Below, in pieces: positions 1-8,257 of a stretch of 14,441 bases of DNA. The stretch's first letter is position 1, and every line of letters starts with the position of its first letter. A program made the translations under genes and the position numbers. Source of the stretch: an uncultured Paracoccaceae bacterium (GTDB lineage Bacteria; Pseudomonadota; Alphaproteobacteria; Rhodobacterales; Rhodobacteraceae); contig CALFYQ010000226.1 of NCBI GenBank assembly GCA_937952085.1, forward strand, positions 1 to 14,441. Reading direction: 5' to 3'. The notes under the pieces were generated by a model. That model was not told where the DNA came from. It saw only the letters and a program-made list of their open reading frames with translations, and made no database searches.

Positions 1-32
1 TGAAGCGCCGCGCGCCGCCGTGAAGGAGCCCG

Positions 33-1364
33 ATGTCCACCATCGCTGAAATCCCCTATGTCGGCTGGGTGATCCCGTTCCTGGTCGTGCTCGGCGTCGT
101 CGTCTTCGTACACGAATACGGGCACTACATCGTCGGCCGCTGGGTCGGCATCCGGGCCGAGGTCTTCTCCATCGGCTTCGGCCCCGAACTCGCCGCCTGG
201 ACCGACAAGCGCGGCATGCGCTGGCGGATCGGCGCGCTGCCGCTCGGCGGCTATGTGCGCTTCAAGGGCGACATGAACGCCGCCTCGACCACGCCCGACG
301 CGCGCGCGCTCGCCGGCATGAGCGAGAACGAGCGCCACGGCGCCTTCCACCTCGCCCCGGTCTGGAAACGGGCGGCGACCGTCTTCGCCGGGCCGGCGGC
401 GAACTTCATCCTCTCGATCCTCGTCTTCGCCGCCTTCGCGATGGCGGCGGGACGGGAGATCGACGAGCCGACCATCGGCCAGATCCGGGCCGACGCCGGG
501 GCCGAGCTTGGCCTTCGGGCCGGCGACAGGGTGATCGCGGTGGACGGCGTCCACGTCGAGAGCTTTTCCGAGCTTCTCGCCGAGCTAGCGCGCGTCGACG
601 GCCGGCCGGTCGAGGCGCTGATCAACCGCGGCGCGGGGGAGGAGACGGTCTCCGTCCTCTACAACCGCCCGGCGCGGGTCGACGAGGTGATCCCCGGCGG
701 CGCGGCGGCCGAGGCGGGGCTGGAGGCCGGCGACGTGATCGAGGCGGTGGACGGCGAGATCGTCCCCAATTTCGACACCCTGCGCGAGATCGTCGCGGCC
801 TCCGGCGGCCGCAGCCTCACGCTCGACGTGACGCGCGGCGAGGCGCGGCTGACGCTGAGCCTGACGCCGCAGATGGTGGACATGGAGGGGCCCGATGGCG
901 AGCGCGAGCGCCGCGCGATGATCGGCGTCCGCAACGCCTCCTTCGGCGGCATCGAGCCGGTGACGGAGGCGGCCTCGCCGATCGAGGCGCTGCATTACGG
1001 CGCGCTCCGCACCTGGTCGATCGTCACCGGAACCCTCGGATATCTCCACGACATCGTCCTCGGCCACGCGGATTCGAGCCAGCTCGGCGGGCCGATCCAG
1101 ATCGCCAAGGTCTCGGGCCAGGCGGCGGAGCAGGGGCTGTCCGCCTTCGCGACGATGATCGCGCTCATCTCCACCTCCATCGGGCTCATCAACCTTTTCC
1201 CGATCCCGGTGCTGGACGGCGGGCACCTGGTGTTCTACGCGCTCGAGGCGCTTCGCGGGAAACCGCTCCGGCCCCGGTGGCAAGAGATCGGAAATGGAGT
1301 AGGCTTCGCGATGATAATGCTGCTAATGGTCTTCGCGACCTACAATGACCTGTTGCGGTTCTGA
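33..1364 (+). CDS. rseP: RseP, site-2 intramembrane zinc metalloprotease
   Basis: Inner-membrane protease that cleaves transmembrane substrates such as anti-sigma factors during the envelope stress response. The 443-residue product has the zinc-binding HEYGH at residues 27-31 in the first membrane segment, a second hydrophobic segment at about 117-140, two PDZ domains (about 147-210 and 215-275, each with a GD-V/I-A-V-DG core) and the C-terminal PVLDGGH with catalytic Asp395, so all active-site elements are present. The length is normal for the family. The ATG is preceded by AAGGAG at 23-28, which fixes the start. The first 32 bases probably hold the end of an upstream gene (dxr would be expected here, an inference), with a TGA at 1-3 or 21-23, but too little is visible to assign it. 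bamA follows after 24 bases, so the two are probably cotranscribed. No promoter is visible inside the window. Confidence 0.96.
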   Translation: MSTIAEIPYVGWVIPFLVVLGVVVFVHEYGHYIVGRWVGIRAEVFSIGFGPELAAWTDKRGMRWRIGALPLGGYVRFKGDMNAASTTPDARALAGMSENERHGAFHLAPVWKRAATVFAGPAANFILSILVFAAFAMAAGREIDEPTIGQIRADAGAELGLRAGDRVIAVDGVHVESFSELLAELARVDGRPVEALINRGAGEETVSVLYNRPARVDEVIPGGAAAEAGLEAGDVIEAVDGEIVPNFDTLREIVAASGGRSLTLDVTRGEARLTLSLTPQMVDMEGPDGERERRAMIGVRNASFGGIEPVTEAASPIEALHYGALRTWSIVTGTLGYLHDIVLGHADSSQLGGPIQIAKVSGQAAEQGLSAFATMIALISTSIGLINLFPIPVLDGGHLVFYALEALRGKPLRPRWQEIGNGVGFAMIMLLMVFATYNDLLRF

Positions 1365-1388
1365 AGCGGCGGGCGGGGCGAGCGGGCG

Positions 1389-3767
1389 ATGAGGCGTCGG
1401 ATGACGAGGCTCCTTCGAGCGGTGCGAATGCTGCTGGCGACGGCGGTCCTCTGGGCCGCGGCAGGCGCCGCTGCGGCGCAGACCGCGCCGGGCGCGGTGC
1501 AGGCGGGGGCGCGGGTCACCGAGATCGTCGTGATCGGCAACCAGCGCATCGAGCCGGTGACGGTCGCCTCCTACCTCGCGCTGAAGGTCGGCGACCCGAT
1601 CACCGAGGTCGCGCTCAACCAGTCGGTCCGGCAGCTCTTCGACACCGGCCTCTTCAAGGACGCGGCGGTGGCCGCCGATGGCGGGCGGCTGATCGTGCAG
1701 GTCGCCGAGAACCCCTCGATCAACCGAATCAATTTCGAGGGCAACGACCTCATCACCGACGAGCAGATGCTCTCGATCATCTCCTCGCGCCCGCGCCGGC
1801 CCTTCACCCGGGCGCAGGCCGAGGCGGACGCGCAGGCGCTGATCGACAATTACCGCGCCACCGGCCGCTACGGCGCCGAGGTCGAGCCCTTCATCATCGA
1901 GTTGCCGGACAACCGCGTCGATCTCGTCTTCGAGATCGTCGAGGGCGAGGTGACCGAGGTCTACCGCATCGATTTCGTCGGCAACACGGTGTTCTCGGAC
2001 AGCCGGCTCCGCGGCGTGATCGACACCTCGGAATCCGGCCTTCTCGGCTTCCTGCTTTCGGCCGACGTCTATGACCCGGACCGGCTCGAATTCGACAAGC
2101 AGCTCCTCCGCCGCTACTACCTCAGCCAGGGCTACGCCGACTTCACGGTGCTCTCGGCGGTGGCCGAACTCGCGCCCGACCGGGGCGGCTTCTACATCAC
2201 CTTCACCGTCGAGGAGGGCGAGCTCTACACATTCGGCGAGACCGATGTGCGGACCTCGGACCCGAAGCTCGACCCGGAGCAGTTCCGGGCGCTGATCCCC
2301 GAAGGACTGACCGGGCAGACCTATGACGCCTCGCTGGTCGAGGACATCATCAAGGAGATGATCTTCCTCGCCGGCCAGCAGGGCTTCGCCTTCATGGACG
2401 TGCGCCCGCTCGCCCGCCGCAACGAGGCGGAGCGGACCATCGATGTCGGCTTCGAGCTGGTCGAGGGCCCGCGCGTCTATGTCGAGCGGATCGACATCGA
2501 GGGCAACGACTCGACGCTCGACCGCGTGATCCGGCGTCAGTTCGACATCGTCGAAGGCGACGCCTTCAACGCCCGCGCGGTGGAGCGCGCCCGCGGCAAG
2601 ATCCGCGCGCTCGGCTTCTTCTCCGATGTCGACGTGAAGACCGAACGCGGCAGCACCGACGACCGCGCCGTGGTGAAGGTGAACGTCACCGAGCAGTCCA
2701 CCGGCTCGATCAACTTCGGCGTCGGTTTCTCCTCCGCGCAGGGCCCGTCCGGCGAGGTCTCGATCCAGGAGGCGAACTTCCTCGGCCGCGGCCAGTTCGC
2801 CCGCGCCCGCGTCCGCGTCTCCGGCGACAGCCAGGTCTTCGACTTCACCTTCGAGGAGCCGGCCTTCCTCGACCGGGATCTGCGCGCCGGCCTGAACGTC
2901 TTCTACCGGGACGAGGACCTGAACGACGAAAGCTCCTTCGAGCTTACCTCGATCGGCTTCATTCCCTCGCTCACCTTCCCGGTGAGCGAGCCCGGGCGGC
3001 TGCGGCTCTTCTACGAGATTTCGGACGACAACATCCGGGATTTCGGCGACAACGTCTCGCCGCTGATCCAGGTGGACAAGGGCAGCCAGACCACCTCGGC
3101 GGTCGGCTATCGCTACACGCACGACCTGCGTAACGACCCGATCGAGCCGACCGAAGGGTACTTCCTCTCCTTCCAGCAGACCTTCGCCGGCCTCGGCGGC
3201 GGGGCGCAGTATGTCCGCTCCATCGCCAGCGCGAAGACCTGGACCTCGTTCCTCGGCGACGACGTGGTCGCCAGCCTCGAGGTCGAGGGCGGCGCGATCT
3301 ACAGCTTCGGCGGCGATCTCAAGGTCAACGACCGGTTCTTCCTCGGCGGCGACAGCTTCCGCGGCTTCGCGTTCGGCGGCGTCGGCCCGCGGGACCGTTC
3401 GCTCGGCGCGAATGCGGAGCGGCGCGACGACGCGCTCGGCGGCAACTTCTACGCCATCGCGCGGGCCGAGGTCTCCTTCCCGATCGGCCTTCCGGAGGAG
3501 CTTGGCTTCTACGGCGGCCTCTTCGCCGATGTCGGCACGCTGTGGGAGCTGGACAATACGCAGGCGCTCGATCTCGACCCGAACAGCGCCTCGAACGGCC
3601 TCCTGATTTCGGTGGACGATTCCGCCGCGCTCCGCGCTGCGGTCGGCGCCTCCATCTTCTGGGATTCGGGCTTCGGCCCGCTCCGTCTCAACTTTGCCGT
3701 TCCGGTGAAGAAGCAGTCGGGCGACGACACCGAGTTCTTCCGCCTGACGGTCGGCACGCGGTTCTGA
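1389..3767 (+). CDS. bamA: BamA, outer-membrane protein assembly factor
   Basis: Central component of the BAM complex, which folds and inserts beta-barrel proteins into the outer membrane. The 792-residue product starts with a basic N-terminus and a hydrophobic signal peptide ending in an Ala run at about residues 27-30 (cleavage likely next to Q31). Five POTRA-type repeats follow from about residue 43 to 430, then a 16-strand-type barrel from about 438 to the C-terminus. The barrel has the conserved SFRGF loop-6 motif (RGF at 658-660) and ends in Phe, the usual BAM recognition signal. Upstream bases are only weakly Shine-Dalgarno-like, and Met5 (1401) is a possible alternative start. Its TGA shares one base with the ATG of skp, so the two are probably translationally coupled. 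Length and architecture are typical. I see nothing broken. Confidence 0.97.
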   Translation: MRRRMTRLLRAVRMLLATAVLWAAAGAAAAQTAPGAVQAGARVTEIVVIGNQRIEPVTVASYLALKVGDPITEVALNQSVRQLFDTGLFKDAAVAADGGRLIVQVAENPSINRINFEGNDLITDEQMLSIISSRPRRPFTRAQAEADAQALIDNYRATGRYGAEVEPFIIELPDNRVDLVFEIVEGEVTEVYRIDFVGNTVFSDSRLRGVIDTSESGLLGFLLSADVYDPDRLEFDKQLLRRYYLSQGYADFTVLSAVAELAPDRGGFYITFTVEEGELYTFGETDVRTSDPKLDPEQFRALIPEGLTGQTYDASLVEDIIKEMIFLAGQQGFAFMDVRPLARRNEAERTIDVGFELVEGPRVYVERIDIEGNDSTLDRVIRRQFDIVEGDAFNARAVERARGKIRALGFFSDVDVKTERGSTDDRAVVKVNVTEQSTGSINFGVGFSSAQGPSGEVSIQEANFLGRGQFARARVRVSGDSQVFDFTFEEPAFLDRDLRAGLNVFYRDEDLNDESSFELTSIGFIPSLTFPVSEPGRLRLFYEISDDNIRDFGDNVSPLIQVDKGSQTTSAVGYRYTHDLRNDPIEPTEGYFLSFQQTFAGLGGGAQYVRSIASAKTWTSFLGDDVVASLEVEGGAIYSFGGDLKVNDRFFLGGDSFRGFAFGGVGPRDRSLGANAERRDDALGGNFYAIARAEVSFPIGLPEELGFYGGLFADVGTLWELDNTQALDLDPNSASNGLLISVDDSAALRAAVGASIFWDSGFGPLRLNFAVPVKKQSGDDTEFFRLTVGTRF

Positions 3768-4324
3768 TGGGTCGGCTCCTGCGAGCCGCGCTTCTCGCCG
3801 TCGTTCTGCCGACCGCCGCCGGCCTGCCGGCGGCGGCGCAGGAGCGTCCGTCGATCCTGATCGTGGACCGTGAGCGGGCGCTTCGCGACAGCGCGCCGGC
3901 GGCCCGCCTCGCCGAGGCCACGCGGCAGGAGCGGCTGACGCTCCGGGCCGAGCTCGACGCGCTCCGCGACGCGCTGGAGGCCGAGGAGGCGGAGATCGCC
4001 GCAATGCGGGACGTCGCCTCCAAGGAGGCGTTCGACGCGCGCGTTCGCGCCTTCGACCAGCGGGTGCGGGAAGCGCGGCGCGACAGCGCGGCGAAGGGCG
4101 AGGCGCTGGAAAACCGTCTCGCCGCCGCGCGGCGCGATCTGGCGGCGCAACTCGGCCCCGTGCTGGAGGCGCTCCTCGCGGAGCACGACGCGCTTCTCAT
4201 CATCGACGCCGGCGCCGCGCTCGCCGCGCGCGCTGGCGCGGACGTGACGGACGAGGCGATCCGCCGGTTCAACGAGAGCGCGCAGCTTCCGGAGGGCTTC
4301 GGAAGCGCCGCGAAAGACGAGTGA
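3767..4324 (+). CDS. skp: Skp/OmpH-family periplasmic chaperone
   Basis: Skp-type chaperones hold unfolded outer-membrane proteins in the periplasm on their way to BamA. The 185-residue product begins with a signal peptide (basic GRLLR, hydrophobic core, AAAQ near residues 22-25). A short beta-like stretch (SILIVDRERAL) follows, then a long charged, Ala/Glu/Arg-rich helical region that should form the coiled-coil tentacles (about 45-135), and a final strand-like segment around LLIIDAGAAL. This pattern is the family hallmark, although sequence conservation is always low. The start is the ATG sharing its A with the bamA stop (TGATG). The same frame stays open far upstream inside bamA, but that part lacks a signal peptide and is a shadow. 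Placement directly behind bamA supports the call. Confidence 0.87.
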   Translation: MGRLLRAALLAVVLPTAAGLPAAAQERPSILIVDRERALRDSAPAARLAEATRQERLTLRAELDALRDALEAEEAEIAAMRDVASKEAFDARVRAFDQRVREARRDSAAKGEALENRLAAARRDLAAQLGPVLEALLAEHDALLIIDAGAALAARAGADVTDEAIRRFNESAQLPEGFGSAAKDE

Positions 4325-4325
4325 T

Positions 4326-4360
4326 GCGCCCCTCCGGCTTGACCGATTCGTTCGGGGCGC
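4326..4360. repeat. Inverted repeat between skp and fabZ
   Basis: Perfect 7-bp arms GCGCCCC (4326-4332) and GGGGCGC (4354-4360) separated by 21 bases. The arms begin just after the skp stop and enclose the putative -35 box and spacer of the fabZ promoter. No T-run follows, so it is a poor intrinsic terminator. It might be an operator, a weak terminator for the upstream genes, or chance in GC-rich DNA. Confidence 0.4.
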
Positions 4361-4366
4361 TATGAG
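4339..4366 (+). promoter_or_regulatory. Putative sigma70-type promoter for fabZ
   Basis: TTGACC (4339-4344; 5 of 6 to the -35 consensus) and TATGAG (4361-4366; 4 of 6 to the -10) are separated by 16 bases. Transcription would start near 4373, about 24 bases before the fabZ ATG. This lies in a 72-base gap within an otherwise tightly coupled cluster. It suggests that fabZ can be transcribed independently of rseP-bamA-skp. The call rests on box matches only. Confidence 0.5.
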
Positions 4367-4396
4367 GGGTGGGCCCGAACCACAAGAGCTGCGGGA

Positions 4397-4876
4397 ATGG
4401 ACGGAAACGCTGCCGATTTGAGACACGCGGACGTCGAGCGCATCAAGCGCATGATCCCGCACCGCTATCCTTTCCTGCTCATCGACGCGGTAAAGGACAT
4501 ACGGGTCAACGAGAGCGCGGTGGGCGTGAAGAACGTCACCTTCAACGAGCCGCATTTCCAGGGCCACTTCCCCGAAAAGCCGGTTATGCCGGGCGTGCTG
4601 ATCGTCGAGGCGATGGCGCAGACCGCCGGGGTGCTGGTGGTCGAGACGCTGGGGATGATCGACCAGGGCCTCCTCGTCTACTTCATGACGCTGGACAAGA
4701 CCCGGTTCCGCCGCATCGTCGAGCCGGGCGACCGGCTGGAGCTTCACGTGAAGATCCTTCGCGGCCGCGGCAAGATCTGGAAGTTCTGGGGCGAGGCGAA
4801 GGTCGACGGCGACCTCGCCGCCGAGGCGGAGTTCGCCGCCATGATCATCACGCCGGACGACGAGAAGCGGCGCTAG
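4397..4876 (+). CDS. fabZ: FabZ, 3-hydroxyacyl-[ACP] dehydratase
   Basis: Hot-dog-fold enzyme that dehydrates (3R)-hydroxyacyl-ACP to trans-2-enoyl-ACP in the type II fatty acid elongation cycle in the cytosol. The 159-residue product carries the MIPHRYPFLLID N-terminal motif (19-30) and the active-site stretch GHFPEKPVMPG with catalytic His57. Glu71 sits in the following helix (VEAMAQ). The family's HFP-x2-P-V-M-P-G signature is complete and the length is typical. The ATG has only a weak upstream GCGGGA. In many proteobacteria fabZ lies between lpxD and lpxA. Here it follows skp directly and is followed 8 bases later by a convergent GFA-family gene, with no lpx genes on either side. Confidence 0.97.
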   Translation: MDGNAADLRHADVERIKRMIPHRYPFLLIDAVKDIRVNESAVGVKNVTFNEPHFQGHFPEKPVMPGVLIVEAMAQTAGVLVVETLGMIDQGLLVYFMTLDKTRFRRIVEPGDRLELHVKILRGRGKIWKFWGEAKVDGDLAAEAEFAAMIITPDDEKRR

Positions 4877-4884
4877 GGCCCGCT

Positions 4885-5346
4885 TCAGCCGTCCGGACGC
4901 AGCTCTCGCCGAAGCGTGTCGATCAGCGCTTCGGCGTCGCCCGCGCCGAACTTCGGCAGATCCTCGCAGACGCGATACCAGGGCGATTGCGTGTCGGCGC
5001 AGATGTGACGGGTGTCGCGCGCCTCGGCCGGCCGGTCGAGCGTCCCGACGGTGACGTTGGTCAGCCAGTCGTCCTCCGCCCGAAGCGCCTGCCATACGAT
5101 GCGCGAACCGCAGTCCGGGCAGAAGCCGCGCTTTCCGTCCGGCGAGGACTGGCAGTATCTCGGTTCGCCCGAGAGATGGCGAAGTGTCCCGGCCCGGATC
5201 GGCACGGTGATCTCGGCGGGCTGCCCGGTGCTCGGCTGGCGGATGGTGCAATGGCAGATATTGCCGTTGTCGAGAAATACCTCCGCCTCGTAGCGGATCG
5301 CGCCGCAGAGGCAGCCGCCCATCGCCTTCGTCGCGTCATGCGCCAC
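4885..5346 (-). CDS. GFA/CENP-V-family zinc protein with a substituted zinc ligand
   Basis: 153-residue member of the family named after glutathione-dependent formaldehyde-activating enzyme. The substrates of most members are unknown. The family has a structural zinc (CxC near the N-terminus plus CxxC later) and a second, catalytic zinc (CxCxxC). Here the structural set is complete: C12 and C14 in GGCLCG, and C76 and C79 in FCPDCGS. The middle motif, however, reads CHCTIR (31-36), so the third ligand is Arg36 (CGC, 5239-5241) instead of Cys. Other cysteines (C65, C116, C127) are not at family positions. The start is GTG at 5344-5346, preceded by CAGGAGA about 8 bases away. The frame's internal ATG at codon 9 lies too close to the first CxC to be preferred. 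The gene follows the gltA terminator on the same strand and converges on fabZ. Enzymatic activity is uncertain. Confidence 0.82.
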   Translation of the reverse strand: MAHDATKAMGGCLCGAIRYEAEVFLDNGNICHCTIRQPSTGQPAEITVPIRAGTLRHLSGEPRYCQSSPDGKRGFCPDCGSRIVWQALRAEDDWLTNVTVGTLDRPAEARDTRHICADTQSPWYRVCEDLPKFGAGDAEALIDTLRRELRPDG

Positions 5347-5368
5347 GGTGATCTCCTGCCCGCCAAGG

Positions 5369-5397
5369 AAAAACCCCGCCCCGTGAGGGGAGGGGTT
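5369..5397 (-). terminator. Intrinsic terminator downstream of gltA
   Basis: Read on the - strand: AACCCCTCCCC, loop TCAC, GGGGCGGGGTT, then continuing T residues, giving an 11-bp stem with one mismatch (5372-5382 with 5387-5397). The forward-strand A-run at 5369-5373 becomes the U-tract. It lies 22 bases past the gltA stop and just upstream of the GFA gene's ribosome binding site. It should therefore end gltA transcription before the GFA gene. Confidence 0.8.
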
Positions 5398-5419
5398 GGT
5401 TCGTCCCGGGGCCGGCGGC

Positions 5420-6715
5420 TCAGCGCGTTTCGACGTCGGTGTAGTCCCGGGTCATGGCGCCGGTGTAGAGCTGCCGCGGGCGGCCGATCTTCTGCACCGG
5501 ATCCTCGATCATCTCCTTCCACTGGGAGATCCAGCCGACGGTGCGCGCGAGCGCGAAGATCGGCGTGAACATCGAGGTCGGGAAGCCCATCGCGTCGAGG
5601 ATGACGCCCGAGTAGAAGTCGACGTTCGGGTAGAGCTTCTTCTCGATGAAGTAGTCGTCCTCGAGCGCGATCTTCTCCAGTTCCTTGGCGACCTGGAGCG
5701 CCGGGTTGTTGGTGACGCCGAGCAGGCCGAGCACCTCGTCGGCGCTCTCCTTCATCACCTTCGCCCGCGGGTCGAAGTTCTTGTAGACGCGGTGGCCGAA
5801 GCCCATCAGGCGGAACGGGTCCGACTTGTCCTTCGCCTTCTTGATGTATTCCGGGATGCGGTCGACGGTGCCGATCTCGCGCAGCATCTCGAGGCAGGCC
5901 TGGTTGGCGCCGCCATGCGCCGGGCCCCAGAGGCAGGCGACGCCGGCCGCGATGCAGGCGAAGGGGTTCGCGCCCGAAGAGCCGGAGAGACGCACCGTCG
6001 ACGTTGAGGCGTTCTGTTCGTGATCGGCGTGGAGCGTGAAGATCCGGTCCATCGCGCGGGCGAGGATCGGGTCGACCACATAGTCCTCGCAAGGCGTCGC
6101 GAAGCACATGTGGAGGAAGTTCGACGCATAGTCGAGGTCGTTCCGCGGATAGATGAACGGCTGGCCGATCGAATACTTGTAGGCCCAGGCGGCGATCGTC
6201 GGCAGCTTGGCGATCAGCCGGATCGTGGCGACCTCACGCTGCCAGGCGTCATTGATGTCGGTCGAGTCGTGATAGAAGGCCGACATCGCGCCGACCACGC
6301 CGCAGACCACCGCCATCGGGTGCGCGTCGCGGCGGAAGCCGCGGTAGAAGTTCACCATCTGCTCGTGGAGCATGGTGTGCCGCGTCACGCGGCCCTCGAA
6401 ATCCTCGAGCTGCTGGGCGGTCGGCAACTCTCCGTAGAGGAGGAGATAGCAGACCTCGAGATAGTGGCTCTTCTCGGCGAGCTGGTCGATCGGGTAGCCG
6501 CGATAGAGCAGTTCGCCCTTGTCGCCGTCGATGAAGGTGATGGTCGAGAAGCACGCCGCGGTCGAGGTGAAGCCAGGGTCGTAGGTGAACATCCCGGTCT
6601 TCTTGTAGAGCGAGCCGACATCGATCACGTCCGGGCCCATCGTGCCGGTGAGGACCGGCATCTCGCAGCTCTGGCCGTCCACGGTCAGCGTCGCGACGCG
6701 TTTGGTATCCGCCAT
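5420..6715 (-). CDS. gltA: Citrate synthase (type II, hexameric class)
   Basis: Condenses acetyl-CoA with oxaloacetate to citrate, the entry step of the TCA cycle, in the cytosol. The 431-residue product matches the proteobacterial type II enzyme throughout. The catalytic triad is visible: His267 in WGPAHGGAN, His308 in GFGHRVYKN and Asp366 in LYPNVDFYSG. The family stretch HADHEQNAST lies at 229-238, and RPRQLYTG is near the C-terminus. The start is the ATG giving MADTKRVATL; the - strand has GGGGGAA a few bases upstream. The frame stays open 36 codons further, but that part runs into the gltX end and looks like spacer. gltX lies 70 bases upstream on the same strand. I see no convincing promoter in that gap, so transcription may come from gltX or from a site I cannot recognise. 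A strong terminator follows. Confidence 0.97.
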   Translation of the reverse strand: MADTKRVATLTVDGQSCEMPVLTGTMGPDVIDVGSLYKKTGMFTYDPGFTSTAACFSTITFIDGDKGELLYRGYPIDQLAEKSHYLEVCYLLLYGELPTAQQLEDFEGRVTRHTMLHEQMVNFYRGFRRDAHPMAVVCGVVGAMSAFYHDSTDINDAWQREVATIRLIAKLPTIAAWAYKYSIGQPFIYPRNDLDYASNFLHMCFATPCEDYVVDPILARAMDRIFTLHADHEQNASTSTVRLSGSSGANPFACIAAGVACLWGPAHGGANQACLEMLREIGTVDRIPEYIKKAKDKSDPFRLMGFGHRVYKNFDPRAKVMKESADEVLGLLGVTNNPALQVAKELEKIALEDDYFIEKKLYPNVDFYSGVILDAMGFPTSMFTPIFALARTVGWISQWKEMIEDPVQKIGRPRQLYTGAMTRDYTDVETR

Positions 6716-6785
6716 ACGTTCCCCCGTTCGCGGCCCCGGCCGCCTGGTGAGAGGGCGCGCCGGTCGGCGACGCCCGGAAATCGGG

Positions 6786-8210
6786 TCAGACCGGAAGGTC
6801 CGACAGACGGCCGAGGCATTCATCGCGCCCGAGGGTGACGAGGACGTCGAACACCCCGGGGGACTGGGCCCGACCCGTGAGAGCGGCGCGCAGGGGCTGG
6901 GCGACCTTGCCGAGTTTCAATCCCTCGGCCTCCGCGAAGGCGCGCACCTCAGCCTCCAGCGTTTCCGCTCGCCAATCGCTAACATCGGCAAGGCGGGGGG
7001 TCAATCTGGAGAGGAGCGCGCGGCCGGTTTCATCCAGCAATTTCGAGGCGTTCGCATCCGGGGAAAAGGGCCTGTCTCCAAGGATGTAGTGGGCGAGCTC
7101 CAGAAGCTCGACCAGGGTCTTCACCCGGGTCTTGAGGCCCGGCATCGCCTCCAGCAGCATCGCCCGCTTCTTCGGGTCCGTCACCGGCGCGCCGCGCTCC
7201 TCGGCGAGGGCGAGGGAAAGCTCGGCGAGCCGCCCGTCCTCCGCCTCGCGGATGTAGTGGCCGTTGAGGCTCTGGAGCCGGGTGAAGTCGAACCGCGCGG
7301 CGGAGCGGCCGACATCCTTGATGTCGAACCATTCGAGCGCCTGCTCGGTGGTGAAGATCTCCGTGTCGCCGCGGGACCAGCCGAGCCGGGCGAGATGGTT
7401 CCGGAGCGCCTCCGGCAGATAGCCCATGGCGCGGTATTCGTGCGCCCCGAGCGCGCCGTGCCGCTTCGAGAGCTTCGCGCCGTCCTCGCCGTGGATCAGC
7501 GGCACATGCGCCATCTCGGGCGTCGGCCAGCCGAGCGCGCGGTAGATCAGCGTCTGCCGCGCCGCGTTGGTCAGGTGGTCGTCGCCCCGGATGATGTGGG
7601 TGACGCCCATGTCGTGGTCGTCCACCACCACGGCGAAATTGTAGGTCGGCGTGCCGTCGGAGCGGAGGATGATCAGATCGTCCAGCGTCTCCGCCGGGAT
7701 GCGGACCTCGCCCTGAACGAGATCGTCCACCTCGACGATCCCCTCCCGCGGCGCCCGGAGGCGGACGGCGTAGGGCGCGTCCGGCCAGTCCGCCGGCCCC
7801 CTGTCGCGCCAGGGCGAGAGGAAGAGGGGCGGCTTGCCGGCGGCGCGGGCCGCCTCGCGGAACGCCTCAATCTCCGCCGGGCTCGCATAGCAGCGATAGG
7901 CGCCGCCGGAGGCCAGCAGCGCCTCCGCCGCCTCCCGGTGCCGGTCGACGCGGGAGAACTGGCTGATCGCCTCGCCATCCCATTCGAGGCCGAGCCAGCG
8001 GAGCCCGTCGAAGATCGCCTCGGTCGCCTCCGGGGTGGAGCGGGCGCGGTCGGTGTCCTCGATCCGGAGCAGGAACCTGCCGCCCCGGCCCCGCGCATAG
8101 AGCCAGTTGAAGAGCGCGGTGCGGGCGCCGCCGATATGCAGATAACCGGTCGGCGACGGCGCGAAACGGGTCACGACGGGGCGGTCGGCGGAGGCGGCGC
8201 TTGCGGGCAT
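6786..8210 (-). CDS. gltX: Glutamyl-tRNA synthetase
   Basis: Class I aminoacyl-tRNA synthetase that charges tRNA-Glu (in many alphaproteobacteria also tRNA-Gln, for later transamidation). From the chosen start the product is 474 residues. The HIGH-type motif is in RFAPSPTGYLHIGG (HIGG at 25-28), and the KMSKS-type motif is KLSKR at 246-250, inside HGEDGAKLSKRHG. The C-terminal half is the helical anticodon-binding region, so the length is complete. Two in-frame ATGs occur, at 8219 and 8210. GGAAG abuts the first directly, which is too close to serve it, but it sits 9 bases before the second, so I prefer 8210. Position between gltA and divergent comEC is the usual Rhodobacterales order. Alphaproteobacteria often carry a second gltX-like gene elsewhere, so this may be one of two. 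Confidence 0.95.
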   Translation of the reverse strand: MPASAASADRPVVTRFAPSPTGYLHIGGARTALFNWLYARGRGGRFLLRIEDTDRARSTPEATEAIFDGLRWLGLEWDGEAISQFSRVDRHREAAEALLASGGAYRCYASPAEIEAFREAARAAGKPPLFLSPWRDRGPADWPDAPYAVRLRAPREGIVEVDDLVQGEVRIPAETLDDLIILRSDGTPTYNFAVVVDDHDMGVTHIIRGDDHLTNAARQTLIYRALGWPTPEMAHVPLIHGEDGAKLSKRHGALGAHEYRAMGYLPEALRNHLARLGWSRGDTEIFTTEQALEWFDIKDVGRSAARFDFTRLQSLNGHYIREAEDGRLAELSLALAEERGAPVTDPKKRAMLLEAMPGLKTRVKTLVELLELAHYILGDRPFSPDANASKLLDETGRALLSRLTPRLADVSDWRAETLEAEVRAFAEAEGLKLGKVAQPLRAALTGRAQSPGVFDVLVTLGRDECLGRLSDLPV

Positions 8211-8257
8211 CCTGTTCATCTTCCGGTTGAATTCGGTGGCGTCCGGCGGGCGGCGCC

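Noticed and set aside
1323..4004. 893-codon open frame on the - strand opposite bamA and skp
   Set aside because: Its translation is Arg/Glu/Ala/Asp-rich without domain structure, as expected from the complement of a GC-rich gene. bamA on the + strand has a full set of family motifs.
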